Part shown: positions 6,495-13,095 of the stretch, one piece after another
How positions within the stretch are numbered: the first letter of the stretch is position 1
Layout of the letters: each line of letters opens with the position of its first letter
Assembly (NCBI GenBank): GCA_039197885.1
Contig: JBCCTY010000026.1
Span: forward strand, 1 to 24,906
Length of the DNA: 24,906 bases
Origin: JBCBSZ01 sp039197885
GTDB lineage: Bacteria > Actinomycetota > Acidimicrobiia > Acidimicrobiales > Poriferisodalaceae
Direction of reading: 5' to 3'
Translations under genes and position numbers: made by a program
The notes under the pieces: model-generated
What the model was told of the DNA's origin: nothing
The model's database searches: none
The model's input: only the letters and a program-made list of their open reading frames with translations

Positions 6495-7505
6495 GTGGAA
6501 TGGGTCGTGATCACCGGATCGACCGTGGCCGAGGCGCGTGAGCGGGCGCTCGATCACCTCGGCGTCGACGAGTCCGACGTCGAGATCGAGGTGCTCGAGG
6601 AGCCAGGCGGCCGGCTCTTCTGGAAGACCGAAGCCCGAGTCCGGGCCCGGATCACGCCTCGACAGGCACCGGCGAAGCGAGACCGCCGCCGGGGTGGCAA
6701 GGGCAAGGGTGGTGGCGGGAGCAACGGTGGCCGAGGCCGCGGCCGAGGGCGAGGCGGCCGCGGTGGCGGGTCGGGCGGAGGGAGCTCGTCATCTCGCGAC
6801 GGATCGTCGGCAGCGTCGGCAGCGTCGGCAGCGTCGTCTGGTCGTGGGGGCGAGGGCGGTGACGGGGGCGGACGGTCGTCAGCCGGTGGTCGCTCTCGTT
6901 CCCGGGGTGGCCGAGCTGCACGGACGACCGATGCCGAGTCCACGACGGGCGATCAGGCGCCGCCTCCCGAGGCACCACGACGTGAAGCACGCGAAGAACG
7001 GGCCGAGCTGGCCCAGGAAGTGAGTGAGGACCAGATGCAGACCCTGGAAGAACAGGTCGAGGTGGCCGAGGAGTTCCTCGATGGCCTCGTCGACGCCTTC
7101 GGATTGTCCGCGACGATCGAGCGCAACGACGTCGACGACGAGCTGGTCGAGCTGCAGGTCCTGGGTGACGACCTCGGCCTGCTCATCGGCCGGCGGGGAT
7201 CGACCGTGCAGGCCGTCAACGAGGTCCTGCGCACGGGGTTGCAGCGCCGTGCCAGTGGGACCGCCGAGGGTCGGGTCCGGGCCGACATCGGCCGGTACCG
7301 GGAGAAGCGTCGCGAGGCGCTGGCCCGGTTCGCCGCCGAGCAGGCAGCGGAGGTGATCGAGAGCGGCGAGGAGCGCGCCCTCGAGCCGATGAACTCGGCC
7401 GACCGCAAGGTCGTGCACGACGCCATCAACGAGATCGACGGCGTCGAGACGCTGTCCGAAGGGGCTGAGCCCCGCCGTTGGGTCGTCATCGCCCCGACCG
7501 ACTGA
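6495..7505 (+). CDS. jag: Jag/KhpB-type RNA-binding protein (Jag-N, KH and R3H domains)
   Basis: The 336-residue product has a Jag N-terminal domain (1-52, with WVVITGSTVAEARERAL and LFWKTEARVRARI), a KH domain (about 190-265) with the GxxG loop IGRRG at 231-235, and an R3H domain (about 268-335, with MNSADRKVVHDAI). Such proteins bind RNA and, in firmicutes (KhpB/EloR), influence cell elongation and division. Residues 58-165 are an unusual Gly/Arg/Ser-rich linker resembling RGG boxes, including a tandem SAA repeat. The GTG start follows AAGGAGG (6478-6484) at 10 nt. It follows yidC as in other Gram-positive bacteria. RNA binding is a family inference; the target is unknown. Confidence 0.93.
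   Translation: MEWVVITGSTVAEARERALDHLGVDESDVEIEVLEEPGGRLFWKTEARVRARITPRQAPAKRDRRRGGKGKGGGGSNGGRGRGRGRGGRGGGSGGGSSSSRDGSSAASAASAASSGRGGEGGDGGGRSSAGGRSRSRGGRAARTTDAESTTGDQAPPPEAPRREAREERAELAQEVSEDQMQTLEEQVEVAEEFLDGLVDAFGLSATIERNDVDDELVELQVLGDDLGLLIGRRGSTVQAVNEVLRTGLQRRASGTAEGRVRADIGRYREKRREALARFAAEQAAEVIESGEERALEPMNSADRKVVHDAINEIDGVETLSEGAEPRRWVVIAPTD
6806..6832 (+). repeat. Three tandem copies of a 9-bp unit inside jag
   Basis: GTCGGCAGC occurs three times in direct succession at 6806, 6815 and 6824 and encodes the SAA-type repeat of the Jag linker (about residues 105-113). Being a multiple of three, gain or loss of units keeps the frame, so copy number may vary between strains. Confidence 0.8.
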
Positions 7506-7514
7506 CCTGGCGCG

Positions 7515-8129
7515 ATGCCCGCCGATGACGTCCTCCGGCGGGTGCTCGAACGCCACCGGACGCTGGGCTCCGTCGGCCGGGCGGCGGTGGACGTCCACCT
7601 CCGTCAGGGCCGTGCGATCGCCGACGTGATCGGCGGGCCGGTCGAGCTGCTCATCGACCTGGGGAGTGGCGGTGGTGTGCCGGTGCTGGTCGTCGGGCAC
7701 CACGTCGCCGGTCGGTTGGTGCTGGTCGAACGTCGGAGGCGCCGAGCCGATGCGTTGGAGCTGGCCCTGACCGAGTTGGGGTGGCGTGACCGGGCCGAAG
7801 TACGAACCGAGGACGTCACCGAGACGGCCCGCTCCCTGCTCCGGGGGCGGGCCGACGTCGTGCTCGCCCGGTCGTTCGGACCCCCGGCGGTCGTCGCGGA
7901 GTACGGTGCTCCGCTCCTGCGTCCCGGGGGTCGACTGATCGTCACCGGTCCCCCGGAGCCTCGCCCGTGGCCGGAGGAGGGGCTGGCCCTGGTCGGCCTC
8001 GGCCCGCTCGTGTGGCACCGCACGGACGGCGGTTCGATCGGGACGGCGGTCTCGGTCGGAGGGTCCCCGGACGGGTTCCCTCGATCCGGTGATCGACCGC
8101 GACGGGCGCCGCTCTTCACCGTCGACTGA
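7515..8129 (+). CDS. rsmG: Divergent RsmG/GidB-like 16S rRNA methyltransferase
   Basis: The 204-residue product has a Rossmann methyltransferase core: SAM-binding motif I as LLIDLGSGGGVP (46-56), motif II with an acidic residue followed by RRRRRADALELAL (71-84), and ADVVLARSFGPP plus LLRPGGRLIVTG later. Position between jag and parA is that of rsmG, which methylates G527 (N7) of 16S rRNA and affects streptomycin sensitivity. Compared with typical RsmG the N-terminal helical part is very short and the expected DVGSGxGxPG motif and lysine-rich substrate region are poorly kept, so substrate identity is less certain. It starts 9 nt after jag with a poor ribosome binding site. Methyltransferase fold: confident; RsmG function: inferred mainly from synteny. 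Confidence 0.8.
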   Translation: MPADDVLRRVLERHRTLGSVGRAAVDVHLRQGRAIADVIGGPVELLIDLGSGGGVPVLVVGHHVAGRLVLVERRRRRADALELALTELGWRDRAEVRTEDVTETARSLLRGRADVVLARSFGPPAVVAEYGAPLLRPGGRLIVTGPPEPRPWPEEGLALVGLGPLVWHRTDGGSIGTAVSVGGSPDGFPRSGDRPRRAPLFTVD

Positions 8130-8136
8130 CGTGTTG

Positions 8137-8159
8137 CCGAGCTCGGCGTGAGCGCTCGG
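8137..8159 (+). terminator. Terminator-like hairpin after rsmG
   Basis: CCGAGC (8137-8142) can pair with GCTCGG (8154-8159), starting 8 nt past the rsmG stop. There is no T-tract. It may end the rpmH operon transcript before the parS-parA region. Confidence 0.25.
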
Positions 8160-8190
8160 GCGGCCGACGACCTCGGCGCCGGTCGAGGGC

Positions 8191-8204
8191 GTTCCACGTG
8201 GAAC
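8191..8204. other. parS: parS site 1
   Basis: GTTCCACGTGGAAC is a perfect 14-bp palindrome and a fully symmetric variant of the bacterial parS sequence (core CACGTG, consensus GTTTCACGTGAAAC). With its flanks it forms a 16-bp palindrome (8190-8205). ParB would nucleate here. Confidence 0.9.
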
Positions 8205-8227
8205 GTCGTCGACGACGCAGGTGCGAC

Positions 8228-8241
8228 GTTCCACGTGGAAC
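8228..8241. other. parS: parS site 2
   Basis: This is the second exact copy of GTTCCACGTGGAAC, 37 bp centre to centre from site 1 and again flanked by C and G so that 16 bp are palindromic. Confidence 0.9.
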
Positions 8242-8327
8242 GCGGACCGCCGCCGGCGAGGCGAACGGGACGTCCCCGACGGATCGCCGCGGTGCGCCCT
8301 TGTCAGCTGCGACCTCCGACCCGTATC

Positions 8328-8341
8328 GTTCCACGTGGAAC
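8328..8341. other. parS: parS site 3
   Basis: This is the third exact copy of GTTCCACGTGGAAC, 100 bp beyond site 2 and 100 bp before the parA start. The outer flank is not symmetric here. The rest of the 311-bp gap (8130-8440) holds only the hairpin after rsmG and the candidate parA promoter. Confidence 0.9.
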
Positions 8342-8399
8342 CCTCGATCGTCGGTCGAGGGACCTGCCCGTGTGCCGCGCTCGGCCGGACCCGATGCGG

Positions 8400-8405
8400 T
8401 ACCGT
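8400..8405 (+). promoter_or_regulatory. Candidate -10 box for parAB
   Basis: TACCGT fits TANNNT and would start a transcript near 8412, leaving a short leader with a good ribosome binding site for parA. No convincing -35 is visible. parS site 3 lies about 60 bp upstream, so ParB binding could affect this promoter. Confidence 0.35.
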
Positions 8406-8440
8406 GCACAGCCATCCGTCAGCGAGGCCAGGAGCGGTGC

Positions 8441-9226
8441 ATGTTGGACGAGCAGGGCCCGCGCTCCGAACCGACGCGGGTCGTAGCGATCGCCAACCAG
8501 AAGGGTGGGGTCGGCAAGACCACCACCGCCGTCAACGTGGGCGCGTCCCTGGCCGAGCTCGGCCATCGCACGCTCCTCATCGACCTCGATCCGCAGGGCA
8601 ACGCCACCACGGGCCTCGGCATCGATCCCCGAGCGTTGGAGCACTCCGTCTACGACGTCCTCCTCCACGAGGTCGCCGTCGAGGACTGCGTCGAGGCGTC
8701 CGAGGTGCGCAACCTCTTCGTCCTCCCGTCCAACCTCGATCTCGCCGGTGCCGAGATCGAGCTCGTGCCGCTGATGAGCCGTGAGCTGCGCCTCAAGCAG
8801 GCGCTCGCCCCGGTCCTCGACGACTACGAGTTCGTCCTGATCGATTGCCCGCCGTCCCTGGGGCTCCTCACGATCAACGCGTTCGCCGCATCGACCGAGT
8901 TGATGATCCCCATCCAGTGCGAGTACTACGCCCTCGAGGGGCTCGGCCAGCTGATCCGCAACGTCAACCTCGTGCAACGGAACCTCAATCCGGACCTCGA
9001 CATCTCGACGATCGTCCTGGTGATGTACGACGCACGGACCAAGTTGGCCGAGCAGGTCGCCGACGAGGTCCGGAGCCACTTCGGTGAGAAGGTCCTGCGC
9101 ACCGTCGTGCCGCGGACCGTCCGTCTCTCCGAAGCTCCGTCGTTCGGTCAGCCGATCACCGTGTACGACCCGATCTCCCGCGGTGCGATCGCCTACCGCG
9201 AGGTCGCCAAGGAGGTCGCCGCATGA
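8441..9226 (+). CDS. parA: Chromosome-partitioning ATPase ParA (Soj)
   Basis: ParA is the Walker-type ATPase that binds nucleoid DNA and moves ParB-parS complexes to segregate origins. The 261-residue product has the deviant Walker A KGGVGKTT (21-28), DLDPQGNATTGLG (switch region), VLIDCPPSLG (Walker B) and the closing RGAIAYREVAKEV. The frame is open farther upstream across parS sites, but ATG 8441 with AGGAG 6 nt before it gives the normal family start (a short leader before RVVAIANQKGGVGKTT). It overlaps parB by 4 nt (ATGA) and sits directly beside three parS sites. Confidence 0.97.
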   Translation: MLDEQGPRSEPTRVVAIANQKGGVGKTTTAVNVGASLAELGHRTLLIDLDPQGNATTGLGIDPRALEHSVYDVLLHEVAVEDCVEASEVRNLFVLPSNLDLAGAEIELVPLMSRELRLKQALAPVLDDYEFVLIDCPPSLGLLTINAFAASTELMIPIQCEYYALEGLGQLIRNVNLVQRNLNPDLDISTIVLVMYDARTKLAEQVADEVRSHFGEKVLRTVVPRTVRLSEAPSFGQPITVYDPISRGAIAYREVAKEVAA

Positions 9227-10134
9227 GCCGTCGCACCGGGGGACTGGGCCGGGGCCTGGGCTCGCTCATCCCGAACGACGTCGATGCCGGGAGCTCCGAG
9301 TTCCTCGAGTTGAGCATCGACCAGATCGACCCGAACCCCTATCAGCCGCGCCGTCACTTCGATGAGGAGGCCATCGACTCGCTGACCGCGTCGATCCGCG
9401 AGCTGGGCGTCCTCCAACCGATCCTGGTCCGTCGAGGCAGCGAGCCGGACCGGTTCGAGTTGATCGCCGGAGAGCGGCGCTGGCGGTGCGCCCGCCGAGC
9501 CGGCCTCACGCACCTCCCCGCGGTGGTGCGCGACATCGACGACGTGACCTCGCTGGCGGAGGCCGTCGTCGAGAACATCCAACGACAGGACCTCAACCCG
9601 CTGGAGGAGGCGGCCGCCTATCGCCAGCTCATCGAGGACTTCGACCTCACGCACGACGAGCTGGCCACGAGGGTGGGCAAGAGTCGGGCGACGGTGACGA
9701 ACAGCCTCCGCCTGTTGCAGCTGCCCGCCCCGGTGCAGCGCCACATCGTCGACGGCCTCCTCGCCGCCGGTCACGCGAAGGTGCTCCTCGGTCTGAGCGA
9801 TCGGGACGAGCAGGTCCAGCTGGCCACCCAGGTCGTCGACGAGGGGTGGTCAGTTCGCCACCTGGAGTCGACACTCCGGGCTCGGGAGCCGGAGCCGGAG
9901 CCGGCGTCAGCGCCGCCGCTCGCTCCGCCGACCTCGGCCCGCCCGGTCGAACTCCGTGACCCGCCACCGGCCGGAGTCCTCGAGCTCGAGGAGCTCTTGT
10001 CGGAGCGACTGTCGACGAGCGTCGCGGTTCGCCTCTCGACCAACGGCCGGGGGCAGATCGGCATCGACTTCGCCGACGTGAGCGACCTCGAGCGCATCGC
10101 GCGCCTGATGGTCGTGGCCCCCGAGATCACCTGA
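9223..10134 (+). CDS. parB: Chromosome-partitioning protein ParB (Spo0J)
   Basis: ParB is a CTP-dependent clamp that loads at parS and spreads along DNA. The 303-residue protein starts with the basic, Gly-rich ParA-contacting peptide RRTGGLGRGLGSLIP (3-16). The ParB/Srx CTPase domain follows, with NPYQPRRHFD (38-47), GERRWRCARRAG (83-94) and ENIQRQDLNPLEEA (117-130). A helix-turn-helix sits at about 143-166 (TVTNSLRLLQLP) and a dimerisation domain at 240-300. A Glu/Pro linker around 220-230 separates the last part. The ATG overlaps the parA stop. parS sites 1-3 are its expected targets. Confidence 0.97.
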   Translation: MSRRTGGLGRGLGSLIPNDVDAGSSEFLELSIDQIDPNPYQPRRHFDEEAIDSLTASIRELGVLQPILVRRGSEPDRFELIAGERRWRCARRAGLTHLPAVVRDIDDVTSLAEAVVENIQRQDLNPLEEAAAYRQLIEDFDLTHDELATRVGKSRATVTNSLRLLQLPAPVQRHIVDGLLAAGHAKVLLGLSDRDEQVQLATQVVDEGWSVRHLESTLRAREPEPEPASAPPLAPPTSARPVELRDPPPAGVLELEELLSERLSTSVAVRLSTNGRGQIGIDFADVSDLERIARLMVVAPEIT

Positions 10135-10244
10135 GCGACCCATCGGCCGGCCGGCCCGCCGACCAACCCTCGACCTGAAGCTCAACCCCGAACCTGTACC
10201 TCCAGGTGAGTTTCCACAACCTGTGGTGATCCTGGGGAAATCGG
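10135..10244. terminator. Gap between convergent parB and cwlM with small hairpins
   Basis: Two short dyads are present: ACCTG/CAGGT (10192-10196 with 10203-10207) and CCACA/TGTGG (10214-10218 with 10222-10226), the latter flanked by TTTCC and GGAAA (10211-10215, 10236-10240), which can extend an imperfect stem. These are terminator-like elements serving both converging transcripts. None has a clear T-tract. Confidence 0.3.
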
Positions 10245-11258
10245 CTACGGAACGCAGGGATCGGTCGAAGCTTCACCGTCCGTGGTCGCGGCCCGCCGAA
10301 CCGATGCCCAGCGGCTCACCGCCGCGGTCGCCGCTCGGCCGAGCCGTGGAGCAAGCGCGGCCGACCAGGTCGATGCCGGCAGTCGACAGACCACGGCGGG
10401 CATCTTCGTCTGGCGCAGCACGGGGAGTCGCATGCCACGGATCGCCACGTCCACGCCGAGCGCGTCACCGACGGCCGGACCGGCCAGCTCGGCCAGGAGC
10501 CGTCCCCCGTGGGAGACGTACCCGGGGACCTCGTAGAAGCACAGCTCCGCGTCGCCGTCGTGGGTGGTCAGCCCCAGGTACAGCTCGGCGCCGTACGCGT
10601 TGGCCTGTCTGGCGTGCATCGACCCATCGGGGTGATGGATCGTGAGGATCCGGTAGCCGGCATCGTTCATGGATCTGCGGACCGCGGTGGCCGGACCGGC
10701 CAGGCCCCCGGTCTCCCCCAACGCCACCCGGTGGTCGACGAGGGAGTCGGGCGCCGAGCGAAGGCGCTCGCGCTCACGGACGGCAGCGACCGGATCGGCG
10801 TCGCCGAGCCGTCGGCCGAAGCGGTCGAGCGAGTCGACGGTCGCCGGCCCGCAGATGCCGTCGATCCCGAGACCGGCGTTGCGCTGGAACTCCTCGCAGG
10901 CGTCCACGGTGTCCGGACCGAAGATGCCGTCCACCCGCCCGGCATCGAAGCCGAGGCGTCCGAGCCGGCGCTGGAGCTCGGCGACGTCCTCGCCCCGCAT
11001 CATCGGCGACTGCAGGTAGAGGAGTCGGTCGCCGAGCGCGTACCCCTCCTCGACGAGGGCCCGCCAGGTCTGGGGACCGCAGATGCCGTCGGCGTCGAGG
11101 CCGTGCTCGGCCTGGAACGCGACGACGGCGCTCTTCGTCCGGTGGGCGAAGGCGCCGTCGTTGACTCCAGGATCGAAACCGGCGGCCCGCAGACGTGACT
11201 GCAGGTCGCGGACGTGGTCGCCCCGGGAACCGAGGCCGAAGGCCCGGACTACAGGAAT
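10245..11258 (-). CDS. cwlM: CwlM-like peptidoglycan-binding protein with degenerate amidase domain
   Basis: Two peptidoglycan-binding domains (about residues 14-70 and 88-146, each with an LQxRLxxLGF-type helix and DGIxGPxT) precede an N-acetylmuramoyl-L-alanine amidase_3-like region. Order beside trxA and parB matches mycobacterial cwlM, which regulates MurA rather than cutting peptidoglycan. The zinc-site motif DPGHGG is replaced by VALGETGG (178-185) and the usual SIHAN by LTTHDG, so hydrolase activity is unlikely. The frame has no ATG, GTG or TTG after 11480, which is deep inside trxA. The best initiation site I see is ATT at 11258, 8 nt after AGGAG, overlapping the trxA end by 10 nt. 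That gives 337 aa. Family call is good; the start is uncertain. Confidence 0.8.
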   Translation of the reverse strand: MPVVRAFGLGSRGDHVRDLQSRLRAAGFDPGVNDGAFAHRTKSAVVAFQAEHGLDADGICGPQTWRALVEEGYALGDRLLYLQSPMMRGEDVAELQRRLGRLGFDAGRVDGIFGPDTVDACEEFQRNAGLGIDGICGPATVDSLDRFGRRLGDADPVAAVRERERLRSAPDSLVDHRVALGETGGLAGPATAVRRSMNDAGYRILTIHHPDGSMHARQANAYGAELYLGLTTHDGDAELCFYEVPGYVSHGGRLLAELAGPAVGDALGVDVAIRGMRLPVLRQTKMPAVVCRLPASTWSAALAPRLGRAATAAVSRWASVRRAATTDGEASTDPCVP

Positions 11259-11569
11259 TCCCCGAGCTCCTGGAGCAGCTGCCCCTTGCCCTTGGCGCCG
11301 ACCATGCGCTTCGCGACCTCGCCGTCCTGGAAGACGATGAGCGTCGGGATGCTCATCACCTGGTAGCGCATGGCGACATCGGGGCTGTCGTCGACGTTGA
11401 GCTTGGCGACCGTGATCGCCTCCTGCTCGTCGGCGATCTCTTCGAGGATGGGGGCGATCATCTTGCAGGGACCGCACCACTCGGCCCAGAAGTCGACGAC
11501 CACGGGCTGGTCGGACGACTTGATCACCTCGTCGAAGGTGCTGTCGTCGAGTGCGGAGATGGTGGCCAT
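11249..11569 (-). CDS. trxA: Thioredoxin
   Basis: A 106-residue thioredoxin with the redox centre WCGPCK (31-36), the VDFWAEWC strand, the cis-proline motif MSIPTLIVF and the C-terminal helix. It reduces disulfides of cytoplasmic proteins and is recycled by TrxB, encoded just upstream. I use ATG 11569, 8 nt after GAGG, because it matches the family start; the frame extends 16 codons more without support. It is separated from trxB by 106 nt that contain a possible own -10 box (TACGCT, 11602-11597). Its 3' end overlaps the presumed start of cwlM. Confidence 0.96.
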   Translation of the reverse strand: MATISALDDSTFDEVIKSSDQPVVVDFWAEWCGPCKMIAPILEEIADEQEAITVAKLNVDDSPDVAMRYQVMSIPTLIVFQDGEVAKRMVGAKGKGQLLQELGEFL

Positions 11570-11596
11570 GTGGAGAACCTCGCTGGTGAGATGCCG

Positions 11597-11602
11597 AGCG
11601 TA
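11597..11602 (-). promoter_or_regulatory. Weak candidate -10 box for trxA
   Basis: TACGCT on the minus strand fits TANNNT and lies 27 nt before the trxA ATG, leaving room for a leader with GAGG. No clear -35 is seen, so read-through from trxB remains possible. Confidence 0.25.
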
Positions 11603-11675
11603 CCCGCTCGCCCTCATGAGAACGTCGACGGCCGGACCCTCATTCCCGGTGTGACGCCCACCGCACCGGGGCGGG

Positions 11676-12620
11676 TCAGTCCTGGGCCTCGAGCCACCGT
11701 TCGGCGTCGATCGCCGCCATACATCCCGTGCCGGCAGCGGTGATCGCCTGTCGGTAGGTGTGGTCGACGACGTCGCCGCAGGCGAACACGCCCTCGACGT
11801 CGGTGGCCGAGCTGCCGGCCCGAACCACGAGGTATCCGTCGTCGTCGAGCTGCAACTGGCCCTTGAAGAGGTCGGTGTTGGGGCGGTGGCCGATGGCGAT
11901 GAACATGCCGGTGACGTCGAGGCGGCGCTCGTCGCCGGTCACGGTGTCGGTGAGGGTCACGCCCTCCAGCTGCTGCTCGCCGTGGAGCTCGGAGACGGTG
12001 GAGTTCCACGCGAAGTCGATCTTGGGGTTGTCCATGGCCCGCTGCTGCATGATCTTCGACGCCCGGAGCTCCTCGCGGCGGTGCACGATCGTGACCTTGT
12101 CGGCGAACCGGGTCAGGAAGGTGGCTTCCTCCATCGCCGAGTCGCCACCACCGACGACGGCGATCTCGTGTCCCCGGAAGAAGAACCCGTCGCACGTCGC
12201 GCAGGTGGAGACGCCGTGCCCGATGAGCTCGGTCTCACGCTCGATGTCCAGCGTCAGTGCCCGCGCCCCGGTCGAGATGATCACGGTGTCGGCGAGGAAC
12301 TCCCGGTCGCGCACGTTGACCCGGAACGGACGTTCGGACAGATCGACCGACGTCACCCGCTCGGTGAGGAACTCCGAGCCGAAGCGCTCGGCCTGCGCTC
12401 GCATGTTCGACATCAGCTCCGGACCCTGGATGCCCTCGGGGAACCCGGGGAAGTTCTCGACGTCGGTGGTGAGCATCAGCTGCCCGCCCGGCTGGTCGCC
12501 GGTGGAGCTGGGCTCACCCTCGATGACGAGCGGAGCCAGCTGGGCGCGGGCCGTGTAGACGGCGGCGGTCAGGCCGGCCGGCCCGGAGCCGATGATGATG
12601 ACCTTGCGCGATTCGGCCAC
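11676..12620 (-). CDS. trxB: Thioredoxin reductase
   Basis: An FAD- and NADPH-dependent flavoenzyme that reduces thioredoxin. The 314-residue product shows the FAD motif GSGPAG (11-16), the redox-active CATC (140-143), the NADPH-binding GGGDSA (157-162) with HRRE (180-183), and the late FAD motif GVFACGDVVD. It is full length for the low-molecular-weight type. The GTG at 12620 is preferred because GAGGAG lies 7-8 nt upstream and the protein then starts just before KVIIIGSGPAG; an earlier start at 12659 adds 13 unsupported residues. It is followed by trxA, as in the mycobacterial sigM-rsmA-trxB-trxC-cwlM order. Confidence 0.96.
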   Translation of the reverse strand: MAESRKVIIIGSGPAGLTAAVYTARAQLAPLVIEGEPSSTGDQPGGQLMLTTDVENFPGFPEGIQGPELMSNMRAQAERFGSEFLTERVTSVDLSERPFRVNVRDREFLADTVIISTGARALTLDIERETELIGHGVSTCATCDGFFFRGHEIAVVGGGDSAMEEATFLTRFADKVTIVHRREELRASKIMQQRAMDNPKIDFAWNSTVSELHGEQQLEGVTLTDTVTGDERRLDVTGMFIAIGHRPNTDLFKGQLQLDDDGYLVVRAGSSATDVEGVFACGDVVDHTYRQAITAAGTGCMAAIDAERWLEAQD

Positions 12621-12690
12621 GACGGCGCTCCTCGTCTCGTAGGGGTCCTCAGGACGCAACCGGTGCGCGGTCGCCGCTGTTCCCGGTCGC

Positions 12691-13050
12691 TCAGGCCCGC
12701 TTCGGGATCAGGCGGCCCCGCTTGGCCCAGAGGACGATGCCGGCCAGGGTGAACACGACGCCGAACACCAGCCAGGCGGACCAGCTGCCCTCGGCGGGTG
12801 GCAGGTAGTTGTCGACCACCCGGAACAGCGTGACCCCGGCCCAGAGGGCGAGCACGAGTCCGAGGAACAGGATGAAGAGCCCGTAGACGAGCAGCTTGAC
12901 GAGCTTCTGGATCCGCTCGGTGCTCGCCTTGCGGACCAGGTCGACGACGTTGACGACCTGATCGGTCGCTTCCGCCGCCCAGTCGCGGTCGATCGTCATG
13001 GCCTCGAGCTGGTCGGTGGTGGTGCCGGTGTCGTCGGACGTGCTCGCCAT
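12691..13050 (-). CDS. Small membrane protein, unknown function
   Basis: I do not recognise this 119-residue protein. It has a polar, acidic N-terminal part (1-45), one membrane segment at about 52-76, a short outside loop (79-90), a second membrane segment at about 91-109 and a basic tail (AKRGRLIPKRA), predicting both termini inside. The ATG has no Shine-Dalgarno sequence but a TAGCGT box ends 8 nt before it, so it may be translated from a leaderless mRNA. It lies between the anti-sigma-like gene and trxB, where M. tuberculosis has no extra gene. Its location suggests an envelope role, but that is only context. Confidence 0.75.
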   Translation of the reverse strand: MASTSDDTGTTTDQLEAMTIDRDWAAEATDQVVNVVDLVRKASTERIQKLVKLLVYGLFILFLGLVLALWAGVTLFRVVDNYLPPAEGSWSAWLVFGVVFTLAGIVLWAKRGRLIPKRA

Positions 13051-13058
13051 GGGGGCGC

Positions 13059-13064
13059 ACGCTA
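13059..13064 (-). promoter_or_regulatory. Candidate -10 box of a leaderless transcript
   Basis: TAGCGT on the minus strand ends 8 nt before the ATG of the small membrane protein and no ribosome binding site intervenes. Transcription would begin at or next to the start codon. Confidence 0.45.
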
Positions 13065-13095
13065 GCCGCGCCCCCGATGACCGCGGTGCCCCGAC

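Noticed and set aside
10210..10229. Inverted DnaA boxes between parB and cwlM (GTTTCCACA and TGTGGTGAT)
   Set aside because: Each matches the consensus poorly, and they are only one arm each of a small hairpin in a convergent gap; no AT-rich DNA or further boxes are nearby.
11249..11290. Programmed -1 frameshift joining trxA to cwlM
   Set aside because: The last trxA codons (CTC GGG GAA TTC CTG) do not form an X-XXY-YYZ slippery heptamer and no obvious downstream stem was seen. It is kept only as a lesser alternative to an ATT start.
11620..11660. GGGAAT...CGTC upstream of trxA as a SigM-type promoter
   Set aside because: The spacing between the two elements is about 11-12 nt instead of 16-17, so it does not fit an ECF promoter.
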